Below are positions 5,777 through 5,788 of a DNA stretch of 5,788 nucleotides, piece after piece. The stretch is from an uncultured Bordetella sp. (GTDB taxonomy: Bacteria; Pseudomonadota; Gammaproteobacteria; Burkholderiales; Burkholderiaceae_B): assembly GCA_937881145.1 (NCBI GenBank), contig CALGFL010000081.1, positions 1 to 5,788 of the forward strand, read 5' to 3'. Position numbers and translations under genes: made by a program. The notes beneath the pieces are model-generated. The model made no database searches, had not been told where the DNA came from, and saw only the letters and a program-made list of their open reading frames with translations. Within the stretch, counting starts at the first letter, position 1, and the number at the start of each line of letters is the position of its first letter.

Positions 5777-5788
5777 GGGGTTATTCCT
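5777..5788 (-). promoter_or_regulatory. Ribosome binding site of the SycN-like gene
   Basis: The minus strand reads AGGAATAACCCC directly before the ATG at 5776. This gives an AGGA core with a spacer of about six bases and supports the chosen start. Confidence 0.6.

Overview
The window is a dense, single-strand block of type III secretion system (T3SS) genes. Every supported gene lies on the minus strand, so transcription runs from the right edge to the left edge. The GC-rich composition, the strong third-position GC bias and the protein set fit a betaproteobacterium of the Bordetella/Achromobacter group. The layout best fits the Bordetella bsc (Ysc-family) locus. The genus is inferred from protein character and gene order, not from a database match.

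In order of transcription, right to left, the genes are: a SycN-like class of small secretion chaperone (5776-5390); SctX/YscX (5340-4927); SctY/YscY, a TPR-type SctX partner (4916-4524); SctV/BcrD, the large export-gate protein (4514-2415); SctD/BscD, the inner-membrane ring protein (2383-989); SctE/BscE, a needle co-chaperone (975-703); SctF/BscF, the needle subunit (691-425); and the first 141 codons of an exported protein with a TonB-dependent receptor plug domain (424 to the left edge).

The seven complete genes form one functional series. The SycN-like chaperone probably serves the gatekeeper, which would be encoded just outside the right edge. SctX and SctY form an early export complex that acts with the SctV gate. 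SctD builds the inner-membrane ring around that gate. SctE keeps SctF from polymerising in the cytoplasm, and SctF builds the needle. Gaps are 0 to 49 bases, there is no convincing internal terminator, and several starts lack a Shine-Dalgarno sequence, which points to a tightly coupled polycistronic message. The order joins two sets that are separate operons in Yersinia (sycN-yscX-yscY-lcrD and yscD-yscE-yscF) into one run.

The least expected part is the left end. A signal-peptide-bearing TonB-dependent-receptor-like gene starts on the base after the needle gene's stop codon, where Yersinia has yscG. A perfect 11-bp inverted repeat lies early in that gene. Other points worth a look are a needle protein with no proline or arginine, and two very short reading frames that bridge gene junctions with stop/start overlaps at both ends. 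No tRNA, rRNA, CRISPR array, insertion sequence or plus-strand gene was supported, and no gene-free stretch exceeds 50 bases.
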